DNA of 64,000 nt from CAVWDU01 sp963840725 (GCA_963840725.1 CAWIZY010000003.1:62001-126000), one strand, 5' to 3'; positions 1 to 9,372 are shown, numbered from the stretch's first letter. Notes: generated by a model not told the origin, from the letters alone. Program-made: numbers and translations.

Positions 1-820
1 TGATCCACGGCAGGAGATAAATGTGGCTATTGCCGGGCCAGCCGTCAACTTTGTAATCGCCCTCCTGCTCTATCTCTATTCGGATTTTCGCGGCAGTCCG
101 GTGGTCACCCAAGCGCCTAGTGTATCCAGCAGTTCTTTCGTATATCAGCTGATGATGGTCAATCTGTTTATCGCTGGCTTTAACCTGTTGCCAGCATTCC
201 CAATGGATGGCGGTCGGGTTTTACGTGCCACCCTGGCGATGCGCATGGATCATGATATCGCCACTCAAAAAGCTGCCAGCGTTGGTCAATTCATCGCGGT
301 CTGCATGGGGCTTTTCGGCATCATGTACAACCCATTTCTTCTATTCATAGCCATTTTTATCTGGTTCGGCGCCTCCATGGAGAATAACGCCGAGCACGTA
401 AAATCCATCCTGAAACACGCCACTGTACGACACGCCATGCTAACAGAGTTTCATTCTCTTTCTCCTGAAGACACGTTGGCAAAAGCAGCAGAATTTGCTC
501 TTATGGGCACCCAAAAGGATTTCCCAGTTGGATACCGGAACAATCTGCAGAAGGTACTAAATCGCAGCGATCTCATACTAGGGCTTCAGAGACAGGGAGA
601 ACAAGCCCGCATCAGTGAACTGCCGCTGAAGAATATACTTACTGCAGATATTGATGAGCCTTTAGCGGAACTGCTTGCGAGAATGCAGGGCAACCCCGCA
701 CAGATGATCGGTGTAATGGAGAGGGGCGAGCTTGCTGGACTACTTAATCTGGAAAACGTTTTGGAGCTGATCAAGATCCAGGAAGCCGTTGCACAGCATC
801 AAGCCACTAGAACACGTTGA
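1..820 (+). CDS. Site-2 protease family (M50) membrane metalloprotease with CBS region, 5' partial
   Basis: The frame is open from base 2, so the gene begins before the window; the GTG at 23 is internal. The visible part starts at the conserved AIAGPAVN segment of site-2 proteases. A second membrane region follows, with NLLPAFPMDGGRVLRA, which carries the family's second zinc-ligand motif (the Asp of the DGG). The HExxH motif must lie upstream, outside the window. From about visible residue 135 the sequence becomes soluble and looks like a CBS pair (HAMLTEFHSLSPEDTLAKAA, then a second copy near NILTADIDEPLAELL), as in CBS-containing M50 proteases that sense nucleotides. It acts in the inner membrane; the substrate is unknown. 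The family call is secure from the second motif. Confidence 0.85.
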   Translation, partial: DPRQEINVAIAGPAVNFVIALLLYLYSDFRGSPVVTQAPSVSSSSFVYQLMMVNLFIAGFNLLPAFPMDGGRVLRATLAMRMDHDIATQKAASVGQFIAVCMGLFGIMYNPFLLFIAIFIWFGASMENNAEHVKSILKHATVRHAMLTEFHSLSPEDTLAKAAEFALMGTQKDFPVGYRNNLQKVLNRSDLILGLQRQGEQARISELPLKNILTADIDEPLAELLARMQGNPAQMIGVMERGELAGLLNLENVLELIKIQEAVAQHQATRTR

Positions 821-979
821 CCCAATGAGACATCGCTACCCCATCCCTCCTGTCCTGCAATGAATCTGACACCGGATAGTGCCGCCAATTCCGGGGGGAT
901 CCTTTAGATATCGAGCGCCAAGTCGGCCGATTACAAATCATGCGGGTTATCGAACAATCAAATCTCTCAGCAGACAGCT

Positions 980-1318
980 ATGGAAATTAAGCAATTAGAA
1001 ACTTTTCGCAACGCGCTGATTTGCCTCAGAGAGGAAATAGGGCAACTGAATGCAGATAGCAGGGAAACCACAGAAACCGTAGCGCTCGATCAATCGAAGG
1101 TTGGCCGCCTGTCCCGCATGGACGCTATGCAAGCCCGTCAGATGGCACAGGAAACGGTTCGCCGAAGAGCGCTACAATTGCAGAAAATCGACAACGCATT
1201 GCGCCGCCTGGAGGCCGGCTACTACGGCTATTGCTTCATTTGCGGGGATCCGATTAGCACGGCGAGGTTACGTTTCGACCCCGCTTGCACTCGATGCGTG
1301 GGTTGCATGGATAGCTGA
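980..1318 (+). CDS. TraR/DksA-family C4 zinc-finger protein
   Basis: A 112-residue protein. The N-terminal two thirds is charged and helical, fitting a coiled coil. The C-terminus holds a zinc finger with C85-x2-C88 and C103-x2-C106 in the typical YYGYCFICGDPI context. DksA/TraR proteins enter the RNA polymerase secondary channel with the coiled coil and tune transcription, often with ppGpp. This one is shorter than E. coli DksA (151 residues) and belongs to the small DksA-like group found beside many accessory genes. No good Shine-Dalgarno is seen, but the ATG is the only start that gives the full coiled coil. It stands alone after the protease gene with a 159-bp gap. Confidence 0.8.
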   Translation: MEIKQLETFRNALICLREEIGQLNADSRETTETVALDQSKVGRLSRMDAMQARQMAQETVRRRALQLQKIDNALRRLEAGYYGYCFICGDPISTARLRFDPACTRCVGCMDS

Positions 1319-1363
1319 CGCCTGTCCGCTATAAATACTTGTCATACTTGAAACCCCGGGACT

Positions 1364-1608
1364 TTAGTTCGGACAAGATTTGAAGATGTACGCCCCGTCG
1401 ACAATATCTTCGAAAGGAGCGCAGCGAGTGCTTTGCACTTGACTAACAGTCACCGCAAGAAACGCGCCATTGATCTTCAAGTCCAGGTCTGCCGCCGTTG
1501 AAGCGGCTCTGATAGCATCACTGTAGGTGCTAAGATCTGGAACTTCAGGTCCAAAAATACAGCGCCACCTGCCACAATGTTCATCTAAGCTGAGGCCAGT
1601 CTCGCGAA
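1364..1608 (-). pseudogene. Possible fragment of an unrecognised protein
   Basis: One minus-strand frame, not open to any usual start codon, reads about 80 residues of protein-like sequence (including DAIRAASTAADLDLKINGAF and EDIVDGAYIFKSCPN) and ends at a TAA at 1364-1366. The composition looks like a true C-terminal piece, not random translation. The frame is closed by a stop just upstream and has no ATG, GTG or TTG, so it would be a remnant. I do not recognise the family. The rest of 1610-2205 shows no convincing gene; the short frames there lack ribosome sites and family motifs. Confidence 0.25.
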
Positions 1609-2205
1609 GTCATAGTTTGATCTGGCTTAGAAGGCGGGGATAGCCCTAAAGAAATCAATCGAGAACTTGAATCTGTTGCTCGATTCTTGAACATACAGGC
1701 CCGTAGCGGGCCACCAGCCGACCAGCTGGATGCGCCAGTATCGTTCACGGGGTAGCAGCCAAAAACCTGTTGAGTGACTCGGCGTGCCAGTTACGGTTCG
1801 GGGTTAAAAACTCCAGCACGGGGCTCCTCTCTCGATTGACCGACGCAGGTGTCCATATCTACTTTTGCAGCCAAACAGCGGCTTATCGTGGGTTTCTTCC
1901 GAAGAAGCTTGACCCGCATGTGACCTTTGCACTAGCAGCCAGGACGGCTCATGTTCAATTACAGAGACAAGAATTAACACTAATCGCATTTTAGCGGTAT
2001 TGAGCATCCCCGCAGGCTTCAATGCCCAAGGCAAGCCGATGGGTATCGAGATCATGCAACCATACTGTGCTAACGGTCGTATACAGTCGATTTTCAAAGC
2101 CCACGCAGCTATCACTGAATTTTTTCTGCAGCGGCCGGTGCTTGCAGATCCGACATAAGCCTACACCTATGCTCGCCCAGTCAAACGCTCGAAGCGCAAG
2201 ATTAA

Positions 2206-2967
2206 CTAGAGAACGGCAAAGTATTTGCGCCTGTCGGGGAGGTAGGGGATAACGCCATTGATCAACGCTGCCTGCCAGACGATCGTGGAAACGCCCACCT
2301 CTGCACTTGCGGCCGTATAATCCATCCTGACAAAAAACGACGTATCACCGCCCACTTGATCGCGGGTGAGGGCAAGACAGCGACCGGCTCCGGCGCCGAG
2401 TTCTGTTGTGAACACCTGAAAGGGTTCCTGCGAAGCCCTTGTGCGATACAGTGCGAGGCGCGTCTCAACGGCAAACGGGTTAAACGCGTTGTTTGCACAC
2501 AGGCTAAATGTTTTGCCTGGGAGTATCCGCAGGGGGCCAACGTAGGATACCTCACTAATGCCACCGCCAGCCTCGAATATCTGTCGCACCTCTTGTCCTT
2601 GTGGGCAGTTGAATATCCCGTTGATGACGCAGGCACTCCCAACGAAGTCGTCGCGATCGCTTTCAGTCACTATTTGAAAATAAACCGGTTTTCCACCTGA
2701 TTGCTCATAACTGATATCAAAACAGCGACCATCCCCGGTGTTGAAAGCCCGGGTGCCCGTTCTTATCACACGTGCATCTACTGCGGAGTGGAAACTGGCT
2801 TGCACGTCCACCACCGGTGCCTCTGGAACACTGACACATGCTTCAAAACGCTGCCCGCTTTTTAGCTCGACTGGGCCCCAAGTGTGAGTTCCTGCATTAA
2901 CCTCCAGGGAAAAGATAAAAACAAGTGTTGCAATTACTACCGCGCTGACCGTTTTCTGATTCCTCAT
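2206..2967 (-). CDS. Secreted protein with two related ~85-residue repeats, unknown function
   Basis: The frame is open to an ATG at 3096, but I place the start at the ATG at 2967, because it begins a clean signal peptide (MRNQKTVSAVV... ending LEVNA/GTHT). The mature protein has two similar units. Each begins with GP, then an FxxC motif (FEACVSV and FSLCANN), a run of beta-rich sequence, and GRC (GRCFDIS and GRCLALT) followed by a Gly-Gly and a Phe-rich strand. Each unit would have one Cys pair, so a disulfide in the periplasm is likely. The linker holds another Cys pair (ACVINGIFNC). No enzyme motif is seen. It stands alone between unrelated genes, and I cannot name a family. Confidence 0.6.
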   Translation of the reverse strand: MRNQKTVSAVVIATLVFIFSLEVNAGTHTWGPVELKSGQRFEACVSVPEAPVVDVQASFHSAVDARVIRTGTRAFNTGDGRCFDISYEQSGGKPVYFQIVTESDRDDFVGSACVINGIFNCPQGQEVRQIFEAGGGISEVSYVGPLRILPGKTFSLCANNAFNPFAVETRLALYRTRASQEPFQVFTTELGAGAGRCLALTRDQVGGDTSFFVRMDYTAASAEVGVSTIVWQAALINGVIPYLPDRRKYFAVL

Positions 2968-3315
2968 GACATGTGGCCCCGTGAATCTGTTAGAAAGCGC
3001 CTCCCCAAATTGCACCCTGTCTATTGGCAGTTTTGGGAACTGTGATCGAGTCTCCTTGGTCCGTGCTGCCCGAAACAACAGACTTAAATAATTCAAAACA
3101 GACCAAGTCGCCTCGCGACAGTCTAATACACAAGCGTCTGGGCAAATACTCGCTGGTTAGAACAATTCAGCGCATCAACATCCGCACTCATGATCTCAGG
3201 TCATATCAGTTGAATTACTATAAGAACTTATGGCTTAACGGTCTGTCGGGCTTTTTATCACGCTAAGGAATGTTCAGATGAAAACGATACGCTTTACCGA
3301 TCTGCAGATTTTCAC

Positions 3316-4095
3316 CTAGCCAGGCTTGCGGGCGACTATAGACTGCGATTTTGGTAACAATTGATTAAGCGCAGTACGGATTTTATGGCCCTGTGGATGA
3401 TCCTGCACCGCCTCCCACAGTCTGATCCAGTGATCGATAATCGGATGCGGATTATCAACGGGGAGGCCAGCCCCTGGTTCACATGTCAGCCAGGACAGCG
3501 GCCAATAAACGCTCCAGAAACAGCCCATATACTGGTGGCTCTCTATCTCCAGACCCGCACCGAGCAGTAATTCGCGAAATTGCTCCGAGGAAAATATCCG
3601 AATGTGGTTAGGCTCTTCAAAGTATGCTGAAGGCGCAGTCGCGCCAACAAACTGTTCTGAGCGCGAATCGGGCACTGTAACAAGCAATTGGCCACCAGAC
3701 TTGGCGACCCTGACGAGTTCCGACAAAAACGCCTCGGGATCAGGCACGTGCTCCAGAACTTCGGTGCAAATTACCAGATCTCCGGAATTGTCCGCTACGG
3801 GAATAGGGGCACAGTCTGATCGAATTCCAAGTTTAGCCCTGGCAGGTGACGCCTCTATCCTGGTATTGGTCCTGGCAAGCCTGGCCTCATCCCGATCGAT
3901 AAAGACAACTTCAGCTCCCTGCTGGGCACAAAATTGAATCAGCGCACCGTCTCCGCAACCGACATCTATCACTGTATGGCTAGCGGGCACGTGCACACCG
4001 CTTGCAAGTTGACCAGTTGCCGCATCAAACCAACCTTCCAGTCTACGATCCTTCAGACCGATAAACCCCGGCTTCGGCCTTGCGTAATCAATCAT
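3316..4095 (-). CDS. Class I SAM-dependent methyltransferase
   Basis: A 259-residue soluble protein with the Rossmann methyltransferase fold. Motif I is VIDVGCGDGALIQFC (residues about 42-56), the acidic end of strand 2 is VVFIDRDE, and a post-motif region reads ICTEVLEHVPDPEAF, typical of the Methyltransf_11 group. LLVTVPDS marks a later strand. The methyl acceptor cannot be told from sequence. The C-terminal part (SVYWPLSWLTCEPG) suggests a lipid or cell-surface small-molecule substrate, but this is a guess. The gene is single and is flanked by repeat-rich spacer on its upstream side. Confidence 0.8.
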   Translation of the reverse strand: MIDYARPKPGFIGLKDRRLEGWFDAATGQLASGVHVPASHTVIDVGCGDGALIQFCAQQGAEVVFIDRDEARLARTNTRIEASPARAKLGIRSDCAPIPVADNSGDLVICTEVLEHVPDPEAFLSELVRVAKSGGQLLVTVPDSRSEQFVGATAPSAYFEEPNHIRIFSSEQFRELLLGAGLEIESHQYMGCFWSVYWPLSWLTCEPGAGLPVDNPHPIIDHWIRLWEAVQDHPQGHKIRTALNQLLPKSQSIVARKPG

Positions 4096-4633
4096 AATTT
4101 ACCCAACAATATATAGAGCTATTAGTAAAAATAATAACCATCTGGGAGATTAGAAGCCGCAGGCAATGCGACAAAAATATTCATACAGGAGCGGAATAGT
4201 AACAGGACACCCATCAATTCCCCACAGGATAGTCACAGTAAACCCGGAATCCCCTCACTAGTGCTCGTAAGAGGACACCCATCATTTCAAAACCGATCTC
4301 TTTGCGATTATTCAGAGTATTTCGAAAACCCGCGGTGCCTCACCGGAAAGCTGAGAGTGACCCCGACAAAGTGGTAAATGGAACGGGTGCCAATAAGGCA
4401 CTACTGGCAAGCCGACTGACTGAGTCAATGCAAACACCAACCTTGATGCGGTTGGTGCCTGATAATAGCGGTCCCAGATTTCCCCGTTGTCACCAACACG
4501 GCTGCTGAAGCAGCGCTGTGGTGTCCTAAGCTGTTTCTGGGAGGAAGTTGATTATGCGCGTCGCCTTGCCGAAAACGCTCGACAAGGCGATTGGGTAACT
4601 CGCGCGAAATTAAAAAGAACGTCTAATCGGGAT
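4096..4633. repeat. Gene-free spacer with two GGACACCCATC repeats
   Basis: No credible gene lies here. The 11-base motif GGACACCCATC occurs at 4205-4215 and again at 4273-4283 in the same orientation, 68 bp apart. The same core recurs at 5599 and, inverted, many times from 5895 to 6155, so this spacer is one end of a scattered repeat array. The rest of the stretch shows nothing I can name. Confidence 0.6.
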
Positions 4634-5221
4634 CTACTCGGTAGCCGCCTTGTAGAGTGACGCCTTGGGCGCTGCGAAGACCCGGCGCACCATCGGTTCA
4701 AAGAACTCCAGGGCATAGGTTTCCGCATCGGGATCGAAAGCTGGTGCATCGTATTTCTCTATAAATTCCCTGGTGTAGGCGTAGTTCGGGTGCGATTCAT
4801 ACTGCTTGTGCAGATCACGATCCAGGCCGATGTGGTGGAAGAAGTAATAGCCCTGAAAAATCGCATGGTGCTTGACCATCCAGTGGTTCTGTTCGCTGAC
4901 AAAGGGCTCGAGGAAAGTCGCGGCAATATCCGCATGATTGTATGGGCCAAGGGTGTCGCCAATATCATGCATCAGCGCACAGACCACATACTCCTCATCG
5001 CGACCATCCTTATGTGCCAGGGTTGCAGTCTGCAGACAGTGTGTAAGACGATCAACCGGAAAACCGCCGCAATCACCGTCCAGGACCTTCAGGTGCTCAA
5101 GCATGCGGTCAGGCAGGGCAGCGGCTGCGACCTGAAACTCTTTCATGATGACCTGCCAGTCTTCGGCAGTGCCGTCCTTCATATGATGAAACTTTGCGCG
5201 CTCAGGTAATGCGGTATTCAT
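4634..5221 (-). CDS. HD-domain metal-dependent protein, PhnZ/TmpB-like diiron oxygenase candidate
   Basis: A 195-residue soluble protein. Candidate metal ligands in order are H61 (THCLQTA), H85-D86 (CALMHDIGD), H96 (YNHAD), H118 or H119 (VKHHAIFQGYYF) and a late Asp near 158-163 (KYDAPAFD). That H...HD...H...H...D order is the six-ligand dinuclear-iron layout of HD-domain oxygenases such as PhnZ, TmpB and myo-inositol oxygenase, as well as of two-metal phosphohydrolases. Length matches PhnZ (about 190). PhnZ-type enzymes break the C-P bond of hydroxyphosphonates. No phosphonate genes are adjacent, so the substrate is open. It is a single gene; the ATG at 5221 is preceded by TGAGGGAAAAAC, a plausible ribosome site. 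Confidence 0.65.
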   Translation of the reverse strand: MNTALPERAKFHHMKDGTAEDWQVIMKEFQVAAAALPDRMLEHLKVLDGDCGGFPVDRLTHCLQTATLAHKDGRDEEYVVCALMHDIGDTLGPYNHADIAATFLEPFVSEQNHWMVKHHAIFQGYYFFHHIGLDRDLHKQYESHPNYAYTREFIEKYDAPAFDPDAETYALEFFEPMVRRVFAAPKASLYKAATE

Positions 5222-5571
5222 GTTTTTCCCTCATTAAAAGCCAATAGTCTCTCGGGCCCTCGCATACGACGCCCGGCACCCACTGGACAAGTATAATCCA
5301 CATGCAGTCAAAGGTCCCAATCGAAGGCTGGCGGGAACTTCACTCCATTCTGACCCTGTAACTGACCAGGAACGACCTCCAACGCCCCTATTGGTAAAAT
5401 CGACAAGCGCTACACTGCTATCGGCGCAGCCATGTCACTCGCGACTTGCAGCGACACGCTGACTACCAGGATATTCCGACTCTATCGCGGATAGCCCCGT
5501 TGGCTTTCGCTACCCAGCGACTGATATTCATGCCCACCTATCGAAATCATTCCGACGAGCGCGATGAGAGT

Positions 5572-5609
5572 GCGATAAGAGCGATAAGAGCGATAAGAGG
5601 ACACCCAAT
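5572..5609 (+). repeat. Three 9-bp repeats leading into a GGACACCCA motif
   Basis: The unit GCGATAAGA is repeated three times without gaps (5572-5598) and runs directly into GGACACCCAAT at 5599-5609, the same motif seen at 4205 and 4273. The spacer from 5222 to 5860 otherwise holds no gene that I can support. Confidence 0.7.
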
Positions 5610-5862
5610 AACCCGGGACTTCTCTCCTTGTCTCATCGAACAGAGTTAAGTCGAGGCCTTCCTTGCCTCAAGGATGACTCGATGACGATTCTTAAGGGTC
5701 GACGACCGGAGCTCACACGAATACACAATTAAGGGCCGACTGGCCACTTCAGGACACAAGGTCTGATGGACTGGCTATCAAGCTATAGCCAGCCGGGTTT
5801 ACTCGACTTCCTGAGGTGGCTGAAAAACACACCAGGCTTCGCCGTCAACCTCAAGATGCCTG

Positions 5863-5964
5863 CGGGTTGTCCAGTTTTAGCGGCAGGTTGGTGGGTGTCC
5901 TTTGTTGTGCGTACGGGTTGTCCAGTTTTAGCGGCAGGTTGGTGGGTGTCCTTTATTGTGCTTT
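5863..5964 (+). repeat. Two tandem 51-bp repeats with TGGGTGTCC core
   Basis: Copies at 5863-5913 and 5914-5964 both begin CGGGTTGTCCAGTTTTAGCG and contain TGGGTGTCCTTTGTTG or its one-base variant with TATTG. The TGGGTGTCC core is the reverse complement of the GGACACCCA motif found upstream, so the two sides of this spacer carry the motif in opposite orientations. Confidence 0.85.
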
Positions 5965-6002
5965 GTTGTGCGCTCTGTTGTGCGAGTTGTTGTGTGCGAT
6001 AT

Positions 6003-6162
6003 GGATGGGTGTTCTTTGTTGGTGTTCAGATAGATGGGTGTCCCTTGTTGGTACCCGGATGGGTGTTCTTTGTTGGTGTTCAGATAGATGGGTGTCCCTT
6101 GTTGGTACCCGGATGGGTGTTCTTTGTTGGTGTTCAGATAGATGGGTGTCCCTTGTTGGTAC
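6003..6162 (+). repeat. Three tandem 54-bp repeats with paired TGGGTGT cores
   Basis: Copies begin at 6003, 6057 and 6111. Each 54-bp unit contains two half-units, GATGGGTGTTCTTTGTTGG and GATGGGTGTCCCTTGTTGG, and the third copy ends near 6162. Because 54 is a multiple of three, reading frames stay open through the array and translate to a repeated Trp/Val/Cys-rich peptide, but there is no ribosome site and no sign of coding. The array looks like REP-type non-coding repeats. Confidence 0.9.
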
Positions 6163-6282
6163 TTGTTGGTATTCGGTTTGAAATGCCGGTCTATTGCTCA
6201 TTAGTGCCATTTCGACACTACTCAATTGAGGTCGAACGCGGGCGACCGAAAGCTACTTAATTGGGCGTATACTAGATCGATC

Positions 6283-7452
6283 ATGACTATTCTTTTCACC
6301 CTGGCTTTCTTCATTGTGCCCGCTGGCTTGCTCTGGCTAACTCATCGGCAAGCCTGGGCGCAAAAGCTCGGAATCATTGCACTTTGCTATATTGCCGGTC
6401 TGTTGCTCGGCAACACAGTAACGCTGCCCCCCTCAGTGGCCGCTGTGCAGCAAACGATGTCAGAGGCGACCATCTTGCTGGCCATGCCACTATTATTGAT
6501 GACCCTGGATATTCGTCAGTGGCGCAAGACTGCAGGCAAGGCCATGCTGTCTATGATTATCGCAACCACCTCAGTGATGACCCTCGCTACCTGCCTGTTT
6601 TTTGCTTTTCGGGACCGGGGTGCTGACTCCGCCGCACACTTTGCGGCCATGTCAGTTGGCGTCTATACCGGTGGCACGCCAAATCTTGCGGCGATCAAGG
6701 CGGGCCTGCAGATCCCGCATAACGAGTATATCGTCTTCCACAGCCTGGACACATTTGTTGGGGCAGCCTATCTACTGATGATGCTCACGGTGGGTATTCG
6801 GCTGTTCGGAGGTGTTTTTGGTCCACAGCCGCCAGCGGATGCTGCGGATCAGGATCAGGATCAGGATCAGGCACGGCATTATGACAATGACGATTACGCG
6901 CCATTGTTGCAGCGGGGGAATGCCAGGGAGATAGTCATGGCGCTTTTGCTTGCCGCGCTAGTAGTGGCGGCGGCATTGACGGTAGCGGGGCTTCATGCCA
7001 ATTTGTTGCAGACGGAGAGAAACGCAGCGGTGGCGATTGTGGCTCTCACCAGCTTTGGTATCGCGTTGTCACTCTCCCCGGGAGTGCGCCGGCTGCAGCT
7101 ATCCTACAAGCTTGGCATGTACCTTATTTACGTCTTTTGCTTCGCAGTGGCATCCCTAGCCAGCGTCGAACAGCTTGCCGAGGTCGACGCCGGCATCGCC
7201 CTGTTTCTACTGGGAACAGTGCTGGGTAGCGTGTTGCTGCATGCTTTGTTATGCCGTTTCGCTCGCATAGACAGAGATACCTTTATGGTGACCTCGGTAG
7301 CAGCAGTATGCAGCCCGCCCTTTGTCCCAATGATGGCTCGTGCGCTGGGGAACCCCTCGGCGATACTGTCGGGTATGACGACGGGGATCATCGGCTATGC
7401 GCTGGGCAATTATCTGGGAATCAGCCTGGGGTTGCTGCTAATGTCGCTTTAA
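6283..7452 (+). CDS. DUF819 family membrane protein (YjcL-like)
   Basis: I start at the ATG at 6283 (MTILFTLAFF), because the 19 upstream codons are polar and not membrane-like. The protein is about 389 residues, mostly hydrophobic segments, around ten membrane helices. The family signature GVYTGGTPNLAAIKAGL lies after the fourth helix, and the central loop holds a short DQ repeat made by four direct GATCAG hexamers at 6847-6871, probably a slippage site. DUF819 proteins resemble transporters of the sodium/solute type but have no settled substrate. The next gene, a PLP enzyme, starts 22 bp downstream on the same strand, so the two may be co-transcribed, with the carrier moving that enzyme's substrate or product. 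Confidence 0.8.
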   Translation: MTILFTLAFFIVPAGLLWLTHRQAWAQKLGIIALCYIAGLLLGNTVTLPPSVAAVQQTMSEATILLAMPLLLMTLDIRQWRKTAGKAMLSMIIATTSVMTLATCLFFAFRDRGADSAAHFAAMSVGVYTGGTPNLAAIKAGLQIPHNEYIVFHSLDTFVGAAYLLMMLTVGIRLFGGVFGPQPPADAADQDQDQDQARHYDNDDYAPLLQRGNAREIVMALLLAALVVAAALTVAGLHANLLQTERNAAVAIVALTSFGIALSLSPGVRRLQLSYKLGMYLIYVFCFAVASLASVEQLAEVDAGIALFLLGTVLGSVLLHALLCRFARIDRDTFMVTSVAAVCSPPFVPMMARALGNPSAILSGMTTGIIGYALGNYLGISLGLLLMSL

Positions 7453-7474
7453 ACGAGATTCAGGAGATTTCACG

Positions 7475-8905
7475 ATGCACAGTGCTATGCCCGACAAGGG
7501 ACGTGACAGCGCACAGATACTCGATGAGTTGGAAGCTTTTAAAGAAGAAGACCCCAAGTACAAGGATGGCCGGGTCTGGAGCCTCGTGTACTATCTGGAT
7601 GAGGACCATGCCGGTTTTCTAAAAGAGTCTTATCACCGTTACGCCTGTGAGAACGGCCTCAACCCCGGTGCATTCAAGAGCCTGAAGAAAATTGAGACAG
7701 CGGTGATCAGCGCCACTGCTGATATCCTCAACGGTACCGACGAGGTGTGCGGCGTGGTTACCTCGGGGGGGACCGAGAGCTGTCTCATGGCTGTGAAAAC
7801 CTATCGAGATATGGCCCGCGAACAGCGCGGTGTAAAAAAGCCTGAAATGATTATGCCCACCACGGCGCATGTTGCCTGGTTCAAGGCCTCCGAGTATTTC
7901 GGCGTAAAAATCCGGCTGGTCCCCTTGCTGGATGATTTCACGCCGAACCTCAAGATACTCAAGCGCCTTATAAATCGTAATACCGTGATGATACTGGGTA
8001 GCGCGCCGGAGTACCCGCACGGCACTATTGACCCGATTGAAGCTATGGGCGCGATTGCTCAGAAGAAAAAAATACCACTTCATGTGGATGCCTGCGTGGG
8101 CGGTTTTATCCTGCCGTTCATGGCTATGAACGGCGAAGTCATACCACCCTGGGACTATCGCGTGCCCGGTGTGACATCCATCTCTGCGGACATTCACAAA
8201 TACGGCTATGCCGCGAAAGGTGCGTCTACTATTACCTATCGCAGTCTGGACTATCTGCGCTACCAGATGTTCGCCTATCAAGACTGGCCGGGCGGCATCT
8301 TCGCCTCATCTGCATTGCTAGGAACCCGCCCGGGTGGCGCGTATGCCGCCGCCTGGGGCGTCATTCAGTATTTCGGCAAGGCCGGTTATTGCAGATTAGC
8401 GGAAGATACACTGAAAGCCGTCAATCAGCTGAAAGCCGGCATTGCAGAGATGCCGGAACTCGCCCTTATCGGCAGCCCTCAGGGACCGCTGTTTTCATTC
8501 AGGTCCACAGACCCGGCAGTCAATATCTACGCGGTGGGCGACCAGATGGACGCGCGCGGGTGGCAGGTCAATCGCAATCAGAAACCCGCCGGCTTGCATG
8601 CTATGGTGACTGCCCAGCATCTGCGGGTGGTCGATGAATACCTGGCGGATTTGCGAGCCGCCGTTGCGACAGTAAAAGCCGATCCATCGCTCGCCGAACA
8701 GGGTGGCGCGGCTACTTATGGGATGATGGCCCATGTTCCCCTGCGCGGCATGGTGAAGAAAAAAGTACTGGAAATATACTCGGAGCAGTATCGGGCGGGA
8801 GGCGCAACCTTGGATTTGTCTTCCGGCGGGGGCGTGGGTAATGGTCTGGTGGACAAGTTGGTAAAGCGCTATGTGGACTACAAGTCGCGCAAGGTATCCT
8901 CTTGA
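7475..8905 (+). CDS. PLP-dependent lyase/decarboxylase, sphingosine-1-phosphate lyase-like
   Basis: A 476-residue soluble group II PLP enzyme. SGGTES (97-102) binds the phosphate, HVDACVGGF (203-211) holds the Asp that pairs with the pyridine nitrogen, and SADIHKYGYAAKG has the Schiff-base lysine at K242. The N-terminal region (KDGRVWSLVYYLDEDHAGF) and the HKYGYAAKGAS block are closer to sphinganine-1-phosphate lyases than to glutamate or aromatic decarboxylases. It would cleave a phospho-amino-alcohol or decarboxylate an amino acid in the cytoplasm. A clear AGGAGA sits before the ATG at 7475. It follows the DUF819 gene at short distance. The exact substrate cannot be fixed by sequence. Confidence 0.75.
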   Translation: MHSAMPDKGRDSAQILDELEAFKEEDPKYKDGRVWSLVYYLDEDHAGFLKESYHRYACENGLNPGAFKSLKKIETAVISATADILNGTDEVCGVVTSGGTESCLMAVKTYRDMAREQRGVKKPEMIMPTTAHVAWFKASEYFGVKIRLVPLLDDFTPNLKILKRLINRNTVMILGSAPEYPHGTIDPIEAMGAIAQKKKIPLHVDACVGGFILPFMAMNGEVIPPWDYRVPGVTSISADIHKYGYAAKGASTITYRSLDYLRYQMFAYQDWPGGIFASSALLGTRPGGAYAAAWGVIQYFGKAGYCRLAEDTLKAVNQLKAGIAEMPELALIGSPQGPLFSFRSTDPAVNIYAVGDQMDARGWQVNRNQKPAGLHAMVTAQHLRVVDEYLADLRAAVATVKADPSLAEQGGAATYGMMAHVPLRGMVKKKVLEIYSEQYRAGGATLDLSSGGGVGNGLVDKLVKRYVDYKSRKVSS

Positions 8906-9372
8906 ACAGTTTGCTGAACGCTGCGGCTGGTGCCGCTCAGGTACCGCGCCTGCTCGACGGCCGGCAAAAAAGTAAATCCTTGATGCGTACGTGATAGTGG
9001 CTGTTGGGGCCGATGCCGCCGTCAGTGGCTTAGAGATGGAACTGACCGCCCTGGCGACTCCCGCGCTGACACTCGGCTCGATCCTTGGGTACTTTGATGC
9101 GCCCTACGATTCTTTCTTCGTTCCCGCAACCGATGAAGGTTAGTCTGGAAACAGACTGACATACTTACCGGACTACACGGCGTCCCTGTAACGAACGCCG
9201 ACGCTTCCCCGTTAATGATGAAGAGCCGACCCGGCTTCGACAGCCGGGGACCCTGCCTCTAGGCTGATTCTGCAGGAAAGACCAATCACTCAAGGACCAG
9301 GGGAACGAGTCATGATGCACCCCCGATGCCCCGCCCCAATGTCGCGCAACAAAGGCAAGCCTCACACACTGA
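8906..9372. other. Gene-free spacer with one possible coding remnant
   Basis: No complete gene is seen. A GTG-started frame at 8997-9143 (49 codons, including TALATPALTLGSILGYFDAP) has a protein-like composition and may be the tail of a lost gene, but it has no ribosome site and no family I know. Near 9339 an ATG frame encodes a signal-like stretch (SLAAGCSLYLL) that may be the old 5' end of the broken peptidase gene that follows. Confidence 0.3.

Noticed and set aside
1770..2252. Short frames on both strands suggesting a transposase remnant
   Set aside because: None showed a DDE or HTH motif that I could recognise.
5766..6260. 164-codon plus frame through the tandem repeats
   Set aside because: It exists only because the repeat units are 51 and 54 bp long; the peptide is a low-complexity repeat without ribosome site or homology.
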